From Bacillota bacterium (GTDB lineage Bacteria > Bacillota > Limnochordia > JAAZLZ01): a DNA stretch of 12,210 nucleotides. Below the pieces are notes generated by a model that saw only the letters and a program-made list of their open reading frames with translations, made no database searches and had not been told where the DNA came from. Numbering within the stretch: position 1 is the first letter of the stretch; every line of letters begins with the position of its first letter. A program made the position numbers and the translations under genes. This document shows positions 6,012 through 12,210 of the stretch, piece by piece. Where the stretch lies: positions 1 through 12,210 of the forward strand of contig JAAZLZ010000121.1 of NCBI GenBank assembly GCA_012799075.1, in the 5' to 3' direction.

Positions 6012-6740
6012 TCAGGAACAGGCAGGGGCGGCGCCCAGATACGCCTTACGGAGCTTCTCATCATTTGCCAGGTCAGCCGCATCCCCAGATACGGCCACCC
6101 GCCCTGTGGCCAATACATAGGCCCGATGGGCAATCTTGAGGGCAAGACGGGCATTTTGCTCAACGAGGAGAATAGTCACGCCCTGGGCATTAATGGCCCT
6201 GATGGTGCGGAATATTTCCTGGACGAGGAGGGGGGCCAGCCCCAGGGATGGCTCATCCAAGAGGAGAAGCCGCGGTCTGGCCATGAGGGCCCGGGCAATG
6301 GCGAGCATCTGCTGCTCCCCTCCCGACAGGGTCCCTGCCAGCTGAAAGCGTCTTTCATGAAGGCGGGGGAACAGTTCCCAGACCTTTCCCTGACCTTCTT
6401 GAACCCATTCTTTGTCTTTGCGGTGAAGATAAGCGCCTAGCCGAAGGTTTTCTTCCACCGTCAGGGTGGGAAACACCCTGCGTCCCTCGGGACATTGGGC
6501 TATCCCTTGTCCAACGATGCGGTGGGCCGGCGAGGCAAGAAGGGATGAGCCGTCGAATAGAATATCACCTTGTTGGGGTTTGATCAGACCGGAAATGGCC
6601 CGCAGGGTAGTCGTCTTCCCTGCACCATTCGCTCCCAGAAGGGCTACGATCTCTCCCTCATGGACGTGGAGGGAGACTTGGCGTAGGGCCTCAATCCGGC
6701 CGTAGGACACACATATTCCTTCTAATTGCAGGAGTTCCAA
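6012..6740 (-). CDS. livF: Branched-chain amino acid type ABC transporter ATPase LivF (second copy)
   Basis: A 242-residue LivF with Walker A GANGAGKT at 36-43, QCPEGRRVFPTLTVEENL at 82-99, signature LSGGE at 138-142, Walker B LLLLDE near 158-163, and VEQN at 193-196, where LivF proteins carry Gln in place of the switch His. The start is TTG at 6740, with AGAGGAAG about seven bases upstream; it gives the family N-terminus LELLQLEGICVSYG. The frame is open to 6854 but the extra sequence is low-complexity coding shadow of livG. It overlaps the end of livG by 19 bases, so translation is likely coupled. It is the last gene of the livKHMGF operon. The C-terminus (GAAPACS) is slightly longer than usual after YLG. 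Confidence 0.95.
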   Translation of the reverse strand: MELLQLEGICVSYGRIEALRQVSLHVHEGEIVALLGANGAGKTTTLRAISGLIKPQQGDILFDGSSLLASPAHRIVGQGIAQCPEGRRVFPTLTVEENLRLGAYLHRKDKEWVQEGQGKVWELFPRLHERRFQLAGTLSGGEQQMLAIARALMARPRLLLLDEPSLGLAPLLVQEIFRTIRAINAQGVTILLVEQNARLALKIAHRAYVLATGRVAVSGDAADLANDEKLRKAYLGAAPACS

Positions 6741-7516
6741 CTGAAATCTTCCTCTTCCTTGCCTAGGTAGGCGACTATTACTTCTTCGTTTTGCTGAATG
6801 TCCTCCGGGGTGCCTTGGCCGATTTTCCGGCCATTGTCCAGCACCGTGATCCATTCCGAAATCCCCATCACAACGTCCATATCATGTTCAATCAATAAAA
6901 TGGTAATCCCTTCCTCCCGAATCTGCCGGATGAGACCCATCAGGCGGGCAGTCTCCACGTTGTTTAAACCGCTTGCAGGTTCATCTAGGATTAGGAGACT
7001 GGGTTCGGTGGCTAAAGCTCGGGCAATCTCCAGTAGACGTTGATCCCCATAGGATAGATTCTTCGCAAGTTCCGCCCTAAGATGCCAAAGACCCACCTTA
7101 TCAAGGCAGCAGCGAGCTGCCTCGTAGATTTGCCATTCCTCTTCCTGTTGCCGGGAGGTATGAAAAACAGAACTGAACACCCCCGCCTTGGTGCGGACGT
7201 GCTGCCCGGCCATGACGTTTTCAAGGCAGGTCAAATTGGGAAACAGCCTCAGGGTCTGGAAGGTCCGCGCAATCCCCGCCCGGGTAATTACATGGGGCGG
7301 AGAGCCGGTGATGTCCTGGCCGGCAAACATGATCTTCCCCGCGTCGGGCGATTCGATCCCAGTGATGAGGTTGAAGACCGTCGTTTTGCCTGCACCGTTA
7401 GGACCGATCAGACTGGCTATTTGGCCCTCGGGGACCCAAAAATCAACATCATTTACTGCAAGGAGCCCTCCAAAGGCCTTGCGAATGCCTACTATTTGTA
7501 AGAGAGGTCGTTCCAA
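6722..7516 (-). CDS. livG: Branched-chain amino acid type ABC transporter ATPase LivG
   Basis: A 264-residue LivG of normal length. Motifs are Walker A GPNGAGKT at 38-45, the LivG-type ITRAGIARTFQTLRLF (77-92) with Q-loop Gln87, signature LSYGDQR at 154-160, Walker B LLILDE at 174-179, and switch His211 in LIEHDMDVVMGIS. The start is TTG at 7516, with AAAGGG just upstream and GGAGGAG a little further; it lies six bases after the livM stop. It would form a heterodimer with the LivF encoded next and drive LivHM. The C-terminal tail (GKEEEDFSWNSCN) overlaps the livF start. Confidence 0.95.
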   Translation of the reverse strand: MERPLLQIVGIRKAFGGLLAVNDVDFWVPEGQIASLIGPNGAGKTTVFNLITGIESPDAGKIMFAGQDITGSPPHVITRAGIARTFQTLRLFPNLTCLENVMAGQHVRTKAGVFSSVFHTSRQQEEEWQIYEAARCCLDKVGLWHLRAELAKNLSYGDQRLLEIARALATEPSLLILDEPASGLNNVETARLMGLIRQIREEGITILLIEHDMDVVMGISEWITVLDNGRKIGQGTPEDIQQNEEVIVAYLGKEEEDFSWNSCN

Positions 7517-7522
7517 TGCCCT

Positions 7523-8521
7523 TTACTCCTCCGTTTCTCGTCCCATCTCCAACTGCCAGCGCTTGCTGGGCCACAGCCCCTGGGGTCGAAAGACCATCAT
7601 CACAACCATGGCCGCCCCGAAGAAGAGCATCCTGTATTGCATGAAGTTGCGAAGCAGCTCCGGCAGAATCATCATGACGGCGCTGCCGACGATGACGCCG
7701 GGGATGGACCCCATGCCCCCCAGGATCACGATGGTAAACAAGACGACCGATTCCCAGAAAGTAAAGCTTTCCGGGGAGATGATCATCATCTTGGTGGCGT
7801 AGATCGATCCGGCAATTCCCGCCAGTCCCGCCCCCAGGACGAAGGCCAGCAGCTTCATGCTGCGCACATCAATTCCCATCGCCTCGGCAGCGACTTCATC
7901 CTCCCGAATATAGTTCCAAGCACGGCCTATCCGGGAGCGCTGCAAGCGGAGCAGGACAAAAATTGCCAGGATGGAGATGATGAGGACGAAGAAATAAAAA
8001 TGGATGGGACGGCTGATGACTAAGCTTCCCAGCCGCATCCGCTTAATGCCCAGGACCCCGTTTGGGCCCCCCGTAAGGCCCCAGGGATCGTTGATCAAGG
8101 TAATGCGTAAGATTTCGTTCAACCCGATGGTGACTATGAGAAGATAGTCGCCCCGCAAATGAATGATGGGCCGGGTGAGAATATAACCGAAGCCGCCAGC
8201 TACGATGCCGCTCACCGGCAGCAGCCAAATGGTGGGGATCCCACAGACAGTATTGAGGATGGCCGTGGTATAGGCCCCCAAGGCGTAGAAGGCCGCGTGG
8301 CCCATGTTGAACAAGCCAACCTCACCGACGATGATATTCAAGCTTAGCCCCAAGAGAACGTAGATGCCGAAAAAAGTGGCGACATCAGTCCAATAGGGCC
8401 CTGCTTTGAAGGGAAATATCAGCAAAACGAGCAATAAGGCCCCATAGATCAACCCCCGCCGCGGGAATTCCTTGGCATCAGATACCCCTTCCATCGCTAA
8501 TCGCCCCTTTCCCGCCGTCAT
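7523..8521 (-). CDS. livM: Branched-chain amino acid type ABC transporter permease LivM
   Basis: A 332-residue membrane protein with about nine to ten hydrophobic segments and the LivM pattern LSLNIIVGEVGLFNMGHAAFYALGAYTTAIL in the first third and FVLGAGLAGIAGSIYATKMMIISPESFTFWESVVLFTIVILGGMGSIPG in the last third. The second contains the cytoplasmic loop that contacts the ATPases. The ATG at 8521 overlaps the livH stop as ATGA, pointing to translational coupling. An ATG nine codons further in (8494) has a better-placed AAAGGGG and is a real alternative start. It ends six bases before livG. Confidence 0.93.
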   Translation of the reverse strand: MTAGKGRLAMEGVSDAKEFPRRGLIYGALLLVLLIFPFKAGPYWTDVATFFGIYVLLGLSLNIIVGEVGLFNMGHAAFYALGAYTTAILNTVCGIPTIWLLPVSGIVAGGFGYILTRPIIHLRGDYLLIVTIGLNEILRITLINDPWGLTGGPNGVLGIKRMRLGSLVISRPIHFYFFVLIISILAIFVLLRLQRSRIGRAWNYIREDEVAAEAMGIDVRSMKLLAFVLGAGLAGIAGSIYATKMMIISPESFTFWESVVLFTIVILGGMGSIPGVIVGSAVMMILPELLRNFMQYRMLFFGAAMVVMMVFRPQGLWPSKRWQLEMGRETEE

Positions 8522-9420
8522 ACCTTCTCAGCCACCCTTTCCCCCAACAGGCCGGTAGGACGGAGTATTAGCAAGGCAATCAGGATGATAAAGACAAAAA
8601 CGTCCTTCCATGCAGCCGATATGTAACCTGCGCCCAGCATCTCCAGGATGCCCAGGAGCATCCCCCCAACCATCGCCCCAGGTATGTTGCCGATCCCTCC
8701 CATAATAGCGGCAGTGAAGGCCTTCAGGGAGTAGGTCCACCCCATGGTGAAATGGATCTGACGATAGTAAAGGCCCACCATTACCCCCGCCACCGCGCCC
8801 AAGGCAGGACCGATGATGAATATGAAGCGGATGATAGCATTAACATCAATCCCCATCAGGCGCGCAGTATCTTGATCGATGGCCGTGGCTCTGATGGCCG
8901 CGCCTAGGGTTGTCCGCTGGATGATGAAATAAAGCAGGAGCATCAAAACGATAGAAACGCCTAAGATGATCACCTGCATCAAGGTGATGTGCACGCCGCC
9001 AACTTGCCAGCGGCGGTCCAATGCTGCCCAGACGGGGTAGGCCCGGTAGCGGGAGCCCCAAATGAGCATGGCGGCGTTCTGCAAAAAAATAGAAACCCCA
9101 AGGGCGGAAACAACCGGTGCAAGCCTGCCCGACTCCCGCAAGGGGGCGTAAGCCACCCGTTCGACGAGGATGCCAAGCAAAGCCATCGCCCCTGCGGCCA
9201 TGAGAACGATGACGATCAGTCCCCAGCCCGCCCCTAAGGCCCCAATATTAGTCGATACCAGCAGGGTAAACCCGAAGTAAGAGCCAAGCATGAACAACTC
9301 GCCGTGGGCAAAGTTAATCAGCCGCATGACTCCATACACCATGGTGTAACCCAAAGCCACCAGGGAATAGACGGAGCCTACGGTAAGGCCGTTCACCAAC
9401 TGTTCTAAGAATAACTCCAA
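8518..9420 (-). CDS. livH: Branched-chain amino acid type ABC transporter permease LivH
   Basis: A 300-residue membrane protein with the LivH N-terminus LELFLEQLVNGLTVGSVYSLVALGYTMVYGVMRLINFAHGELFMLGSY and the C-terminal KAFTAAIMGGIGNIPGAMVGGMLLGILE loop. It forms the translocation path with LivM. The frame stays open upstream to GTG 9477 and ATG 9474, which would add 18-19 residues (MGGGIEPPSLLVRGSEGF). I prefer TTG at 9420 because it matches the family N-terminus exactly and has GGGGGAGTGAAGG just upstream, whereas the upstream codons have no ribosome-binding site. This leaves 63 bases between livK and livH. Its stop overlaps the livM start. Confidence 0.92.
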   Translation of the reverse strand: MELFLEQLVNGLTVGSVYSLVALGYTMVYGVMRLINFAHGELFMLGSYFGFTLLVSTNIGALGAGWGLIVIVLMAAGAMALLGILVERVAYAPLRESGRLAPVVSALGVSIFLQNAAMLIWGSRYRAYPVWAALDRRWQVGGVHITLMQVIILGVSIVLMLLLYFIIQRTTLGAAIRATAIDQDTARLMGIDVNAIIRFIFIIGPALGAVAGVMVGLYYRQIHFTMGWTYSLKAFTAAIMGGIGNIPGAMVGGMLLGILEMLGAGYISAAWKDVFVFIILIALLILRPTGLLGERVAEKV

Positions 9421-9483
9421 AAAACCTTCACTCCCCCGTACCAACAGGGAAGGGGGCTCTATCCCCCCTCCCATCACTGCTAT

Positions 9484-10614
9484 TTAGTAGGGTACCAATT
9501 GACCCTGATGGTCGACGACGTACGCTCGATAAATCGCTCCGGCCCGGTCCCCGCTGGCTTCAAAGGAAATGGGGCCGGTAATTCCAGGCAGATCTTTCAA
9601 ACCTTCCCGCAGATATTTGGTCAGGACCCTCGAGTCCGTTGAACCCGTCGCCTCAATAGCTGCGGTGATCACCTTAAGGGCATCAGCGGCATAAACAGGC
9701 CAAGGGGTGCTTGGGGCCTCTCCATGGCGCTTGATGTATTCGGCAAGGAAGTCCCTTGCTTCAGGGTAGGGCAAATCCGTCGGCAAAGGCTCCTGGGTAA
9801 CGATGCTTCCTAGAGCTACATCCAGGCCAGCGATAGTAACAAATTCGTCATTGATCGCGGCATTCCCTCCTACGAAGAGGGCATCAATACCTAGATTGCG
9901 CGCCTGGTACAGAATGAGTCCTGCCTCGGGGTAATAGCCGGTAAAATACACCACTTCAGGAGCCGCAGTTCGCATCCTGGTCAGGATCGGGCTGAAGTCC
10001 TTTTCCCCCGGTGTGACTGCATCGTAGAATACCAATTCCGCCGCGGGCGATTTCTCCAGACAGCGCTTGGCCGCTTCGGCCAATCCCCTGGCAAAAGTCG
10101 TATTATCGTGGATGATGGCCACCCGTTTTACCTTTAAAACATCATCAACTAAGGCAGCAAAGAACTGACCTTGGCGATCATCCCGGAAACACGTCCGGAA
10201 AAAGAACTTCAGTCCCCTTTCGGTGAGCCGCTCCGCGGTAGCCCCATAGCCAATGCTTAAAAGCTCCGCTTCCTCATAGATGGCCGCCGAAGGCTCCGTT
10301 ACCGACGAGCCGTAACTACTGATGACTGCAACCACTCCATCGCTGACCATCCGCTGGGCAACCAAGGCGCCCTGCCGAGGACTGCCCTGATCGTCCCCAA
10401 CGACAATCTCAATGGGTCTGCCCAGGACTCCGCCCGCCCCGTTGATTTGATCGGCTACGATCTGGACGGAGTTGACCGCCATTTCCCCTTCATACGCCCA
10501 AGCACCAGTAATTGGACCTTGCAGTCCAATGCGAATTGGTTTGGGAGCCGCTGCCCCGGTGATGGTAAGTAAACCCAAGAAAAAAACCATGACTACAACG
10601 CCACATTTCCGCAC
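9484..10614 (-). CDS. livK: Branched-chain amino acid type ABC transporter solute-binding protein (LivK/LivJ-like)
   Basis: A 376-residue exported type I binding protein. Residues 1-23 are a signal peptide ending TGAAA before PKPIRIG; the only nearby cysteine (Cys4) is not in a lipobox. The mature part follows LivJ/LivK: IGLQGPITG, ADQINGAGGVLGRPIEIVVGDDQG, SSYGSSVTEPSAAIYEE (99-115), IGYGATAERLTERG (121-134), FFRTCFRDDRQGQ (138-150), and GYYPEAG (226-232). The last three match the amino-acid-binding LivJ pattern, but the usual S-P before GAT is replaced by G-Y at 122-123, so the ligand preference could differ. The start is GTG at 10614 with AAGGAG ten bases upstream; two ATGs inside the spacer are in another frame. 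It is the first gene of the operon and diverges from the small gene at 10852. Confidence 0.94.
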   Translation of the reverse strand: MRKCGVVVMVFFLGLLTITGAAAPKPIRIGLQGPITGAWAYEGEMAVNSVQIVADQINGAGGVLGRPIEIVVGDDQGSPRQGALVAQRMVSDGVVAVISSYGSSVTEPSAAIYEEAELLSIGYGATAERLTERGLKFFFRTCFRDDRQGQFFAALVDDVLKVKRVAIIHDNTTFARGLAEAAKRCLEKSPAAELVFYDAVTPGEKDFSPILTRMRTAAPEVVYFTGYYPEAGLILYQARNLGIDALFVGGNAAINDEFVTIAGLDVALGSIVTQEPLPTDLPYPEARDFLAEYIKRHGEAPSTPWPVYAADALKVITAAIEATGSTDSRVLTKYLREGLKDLPGITGPISFEASGDRAGAIYRAYVVDHQGQLVPY

Positions 10615-10851
10615 GTGCCATCATCTCCTTTTGTTTGAGTTCTGCCCCCCGTAAAGGCCTTTCGGCCAAACATTATCCCTTGCTATTTCGACGTAAATCC
10701 AGGGATTCCTGGCAGACTGGCCAATTACCGCGCCGCTGGGATAAAGGTTTCCTTCAACAAATCCCAAAGAAAAAACTCCTTCACGAAGGAATTTATCGGA
10801 ACACGTGGTATTTTAAACTAGTATTACTTTTGCAGACAAGGAGTGGAAATC
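10615..10851. other. Divergent intergenic region between livK and the small plus-strand gene
   Basis: This 237-base gap must hold the livK promoter (minus) and the promoter of the small gene (plus). A GATAAT-like -10 (minus, 10677-10672) lies about 60 bases before livK but lacks a good -35. A possible plus -10 is TAGTAT at 10819-10824, also with a weak -35. Also seen are GGCC-GAAA-GGCC (10667-10656, minus), a small GNRA-loop hairpin in the livK leader; CCAGG-GATT-CCTGG (10699-10712), a short dyad; and a terminator-like hairpin at 10766-10790. I do not recognise a riboswitch or T-box. Confidence 0.5.
10766..10790 (-). terminator. Terminator-like hairpin upstream of livK
   Basis: On the minus strand TCCTTC-GT-GAAGGA (10790-10777) is followed by G, six T and CTTT (10776-10766), the form of a weak intrinsic terminator. 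No minus-strand gene ends nearby except the NifU-like gene 257 bases away, across the plus-strand gene. It could stop transcription entering livK from the right, act as an attenuator, or be part of a dispersed intergenic element. The two-base loop is tighter than RNA hairpins prefer, so in RNA the closing pair would open. Confidence 0.4.
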
Positions 10852-11022
10852 ATGGCGGTGGAGCTTTCCAGGCTGCCAGAGCCCCATTACGATCCCGAAG
10901 AGGTAAGGCGAAAATTCGAGCTGCTGCTGGAAATGGACCGGAATTCTTCGGATTTCCTCGCCCTTTTTGAGGAAGTCGATCGGTTAATCACCGCGGGAAT
11001 GGAAAAGGAAGGCAGCGCCTGA
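10852..11022 (+). CDS. Small protein of unknown function, 56 residues
   Basis: ATG at 10852 preceded by AAGGAG with eight-base spacing opens a frame that stops with TGA at 11020-11022. The product starts MAVELSRLPEPHYDPEEVRR and ends ITAGMEKEGSA. It is charged and rich in Glu and Leu. After a Pro-rich start (LPEPHYDPEE) the rest looks like one or two amphipathic helices (VRRKFELLLEM, SDFLALFEEVDRLITAGME). It has no cysteine, signal or membrane segment. I do not recognise a family. The strong ribosome-binding site, codon use like the neighbours and a position between two divergent or convergent genes favour a real gene. It is convergent with the NifU-like gene and could encode a small regulatory or partner protein, which is a guess only. 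Confidence 0.7.
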   Translation: MAVELSRLPEPHYDPEEVRRKFELLLEMDRNSSDFLALFEEVDRLITAGMEKEGSA

Positions 11023-11034
11023 TCCTTGCCTTCC
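11007..11034. terminator. Possible hairpin between convergent small gene and NifU-like gene
   Basis: GGAAGGCA (11007-11014) is the exact inverse of TGCCTTCC (11027-11034), across the stop codon of the small gene. The stem is 8 bp, the loop 12 bases, and no T-run follows. It may mark the end of the plus transcript; evidence is weak. Confidence 0.3.
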
Positions 11035-11046
11035 CCCCTATCGTGA

Positions 11047-11268
11047 TTATACAGACTGGACAGAGCGAACCTCAGGAATCTTCTCTTTCAAGATCCTCTC
11101 GATGCCATTCTTAAGCGTCAGCTGGGACATGGGACAACCGGCACAGGCCCCTTTCAGCCTCACTTTAACGATGCCGTCGGCCTGCACATCGACCAGTTCC
11201 ACATCGCCTCCATCGGCTTGCAGGTGGGGACGCAGACCATCGAGGACCTCCTTGACCTTCTCCTTCAC
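11047..11268 (-). CDS. NifU C-terminal-domain (Nfu-type) iron-sulfur cluster scaffold protein
   Basis: A 73-residue protein consisting only of the NifU C-terminal domain: VKEKVKEVLDGLRPHLQADGGDVELVDV, then VKVRLKGACAGCPMSQLTLKNGIERILKEKIPEV. The C-A-G-C motif (CxxC, residues 43 and 46 from this start) holds a [4Fe-4S] cluster between two monomers in Nfu proteins, which carry or deliver clusters to target enzymes in the cytoplasm. I choose GTG at 11268 because GGAGG (11281-11277) lies eight bases upstream and the resulting (M)KEKVKEVL start is the family form. A GTG three codons earlier (11277) overlaps that same ribosome-binding site. It is a single gene with its own likely promoter at 11300-11328, unrelated to the transport operons. 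Confidence 0.94.
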   Translation of the reverse strand: MKEKVKEVLDGLRPHLQADGGDVELVDVQADGIVKVRLKGACAGCPMSQLTLKNGIERILKEKIPEVRSVQSV

Positions 11269-11299
11269 AAAGTCCACCTCCAGAGGAAATCATGGTATC

Positions 11300-11328
11300 A
11301 GTATACACTAGGGCAACCTCTTTTACAA
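11300..11328 (-). promoter_or_regulatory. Likely promoter of the NifU-like gene
   Basis: On the minus strand TTGTAA (11328-11323) and TATACT (11305-11300) are 17 bases apart. The -10 matches the sigma-70/sigma-A consensus at five of six positions and the -35 at four of six. Transcription would start near 11293, giving a leader of about 25 bases with the GGAGG site in it. Confidence 0.55.
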
Positions 11329-11409
11329 ACGTCTTTGTCCGAAATGTCGCGGTAGTGCGGTTGCCTTTGCTGCTAAGCACCGAGGCCTGCTGAGACATCC
11401 CAGAGCTCG

Positions 11410-11453
11410 CCCTAGCATCCCAGTTATTATCCTCATATAGTCGGGTGCTAGGG
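11410..11453 (-). other. Stem-loop after the 149-residue gene
   Basis: CCCTAGCA (11410-11417) is the exact inverse of TGCTAGGG (11446-11453), and flanking bases could extend the pairing with a bulge (ATCCC against GGGT). The arm nearest the gene begins five bases after the stop at 11458. There is no T-run, so it is probably a 3'-end structure and not a classical terminator. The rest of 11329-11409 shows nothing I can name. Confidence 0.35.
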
Positions 11454-11457
11454 GTTC

Positions 11458-11907
11458 TCATTCTGGCAGTGACTCGTGTTCTCGTTGACACAGTTCTTGA
11501 AGCATTGATTTCAAGGCGGGAAGTGTCTCCTCTACCCATTGCCAAATCATGTCCCAGTTTTCAACCAGTTCCATGTCCCTCTTCTTAGCCAGCTCGGCTA
11601 AGGACATGTGGATCTTTATGGTTTCGCCAATATCCTTCCCCCGAGTTGGATCACATGACATAATCATGCTTTCAATGTCCTCAAGCATTTTCGCCCCATC
11701 CTCATCTAGCCACTCGCGCGTCCAGATTACCCTCAGTTGGCGAGAGCTGTCACCCTTATCAACAACAAACTTCTCGTATTGAGCCAGCTCAAAAAGCAAA
11801 CGCTCCTTCAAGGAAGCTAGGGCATCCAAAGCCGTCTTCAATGGATCTGACCATTGTTCCTCAAACACAAATCTGCCTATTGTCCATGTCCCCTCGTCAT
11901 GATTCAT
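11458..11907 (-). CDS. Hypothetical soluble protein, 149 residues
   Basis: I do not recognise this protein. From ATG 11907 (AAAGGGG about nine bases upstream) it reads MNHDEGTWTIGRFVFEEQWS and ends CQREHESLPE. It is acidic, rich in Glu, Leu and Trp, and looks mostly helical, with segments such as LKTALDALASLKERLLFELAQYEKFV and DIGETIKIHMSLAELAKKRDMELVENWDMIWQWVEETLPALKSMLQELC. There is no signal peptide, membrane segment, nucleotide-binding or metal motif. The frame stays open upstream to 11964, but those 19 residues (MSCGRRFIALSSVWKGVPS) are unlike the rest and have no ribosome-binding site in front. The gene stands alone, 190 bases before the NifU-like gene, with a stem-loop between. The consistent coding pattern and ribosome-binding site support a real gene. 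Confidence 0.75.
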   Translation of the reverse strand: MNHDEGTWTIGRFVFEEQWSDPLKTALDALASLKERLLFELAQYEKFVVDKGDSSRQLRVIWTREWLDEDGAKMLEDIESMIMSCDPTRGKDIGETIKIHMSLAELAKKRDMELVENWDMIWQWVEETLPALKSMLQELCQREHESLPE

Positions 11908-12210
11908 ACTCGGAACCCCTTTCCAAACACTGGACAAAGCAATGAATCTGCGCCCGCAGGACATACCCTCACCCCACCTAATTCTTCTCCAAGGCGGCTA
12001 CTTCTTGAAATGACTTTGCTGCACAACAAACAATCCATCTCCTTGAACCACCCTAGACCGAAGCCCGACACCCTTAATGTCCGTCCCGAATAACTCCTAT
12101 GACGCTTGTCTTCATCCTGTTCCCAAACAAGCACATGGGCAAAGCACTACCAAGGGGCTTCCTCACCGAAAGCGATAGAGCCCCGCTTTCCGCGCAGCCT
12201 CGACTGCTCC
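11908..12210. other. Right-hand end of window, no gene firmly identified
   Basis: About 300 bases before the start of the hypothetical gene, presumably containing its promoter, though no convincing -35/-10 pair was found on the minus strand. A minus-strand frame from ATG 12038 to a TGA at 11904 would give a 44-residue product with C-LL-C and two further C-P motifs, and its stop overlaps the next start as ATGA. However, its AAGGAG touches the ATG with no spacing, so I do not call it. Short frames run in from the right edge (one stops at about 12163 on the minus strand) and could be the last residues of a neighbouring gene. Confidence 0.4.

Noticed and set aside
7188..7802. Plus-strand frame across livG and livM, about 204 codons
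   Set aside because: It is antisense to two well-supported genes and spans their junction; shadow frame.
10653..10667. AAAGGCCTTT palindrome and GGCC-GAAA-GGCC hairpin in the livK leader
   Set aside because: The stem is only four base pairs and the palindrome is short; not enough to claim an operator or riboswitch.
11290..11457. Considered as a T-box or other riboswitch leader because of several inverted repeats
   Set aside because: No T-box core sequence or other recognisable aptamer motif is present, and the repeats are simple 7-8 bp pairs.
11165..11545. Minus-strand frame of about 126 codons running through the gap between the hypothetical gene and the NifU-like gene
   Set aside because: It is Arg/Ser/Thr-rich with low complexity, and overlaps both neighbours in another frame.
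11904..12038. Cys-containing 44-residue minus-strand frame whose stop overlaps the next start as ATGA
   Set aside because: AAGGAG directly abuts the ATG with no spacing, and the sequence matches nothing I know. Worth only a homology check.

Overview
The window looks like chromosomal DNA of a Bacillota (Firmicutes) bacterium with middling GC. The grounds are strong AGGAGG-type ribosome-binding sites, many GTG and TTG starts (at least eight of the thirteen complete genes as called here), compact operons with ATGA overlaps, and intrinsic hairpin-plus-T-run terminators. Both solute-binding proteins have plain signal peptidase I type signals and no lipobox cysteine. That is unusual for a monoderm Firmicute and would fit a lineage with a Gram-negative-type envelope (for example Limnochordia or Negativicutes-like). 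The lineage is an inference only. No mobile element, CRISPR array, tRNA or rRNA was recognised.

Layout. (1) 1-943, plus strand: the tail of a branched-chain amino acid type ABC transporter operon (end of livG, complete livF), closed by a good intrinsic terminator at 959-997. (2) 5920 down to 1128, minus strand: a self-contained uptake cassette in the order GntR/FadR-family regulator, TRAP solute-binding protein (dctP), small permease (dctQ), large permease (dctM), and a uroporphyrinogen-decarboxylase-superfamily protein. It has a promoter/operator region with overlapping dyads in front of the regulator, a 16-bp stem-loop between dctP and dctQ, and a 13-bp stem after the last gene. (3) 10614 down to 5972, minus strand: a complete second branched-chain type ABC operon, livK-livH-livM-livG-livF, with a strong terminator. 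(4) 10852-11022, plus strand: a 56-residue protein of unknown function, divergent from livK. (5) 11268-11047, minus: a NifU C-terminal-domain iron-sulfur scaffold protein. (6) 11907-11458, minus: an unrecognised 149-residue soluble protein. (7) 11908-12210: nothing firmly assignable.

How the parts work together. The window is mainly about high-affinity uptake of small organic anions and amino acids. LivK captures a ligand outside the membrane, LivH/LivM form the channel, and LivG/LivF hydrolyse ATP. The separate TRAP system (DctP capture, DctQM ion-driven permease) imports a carboxylate. Its gene order suggests the GntR/FCD protein senses the substrate or a product of it, and that the URO-D-like protein acts on the imported compound or on a one-carbon/corrinoid step derived from it. 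That GntR-TRAP-URO-D cassette is the least ordinary part of the window. Its substrate cannot be read from sequence.
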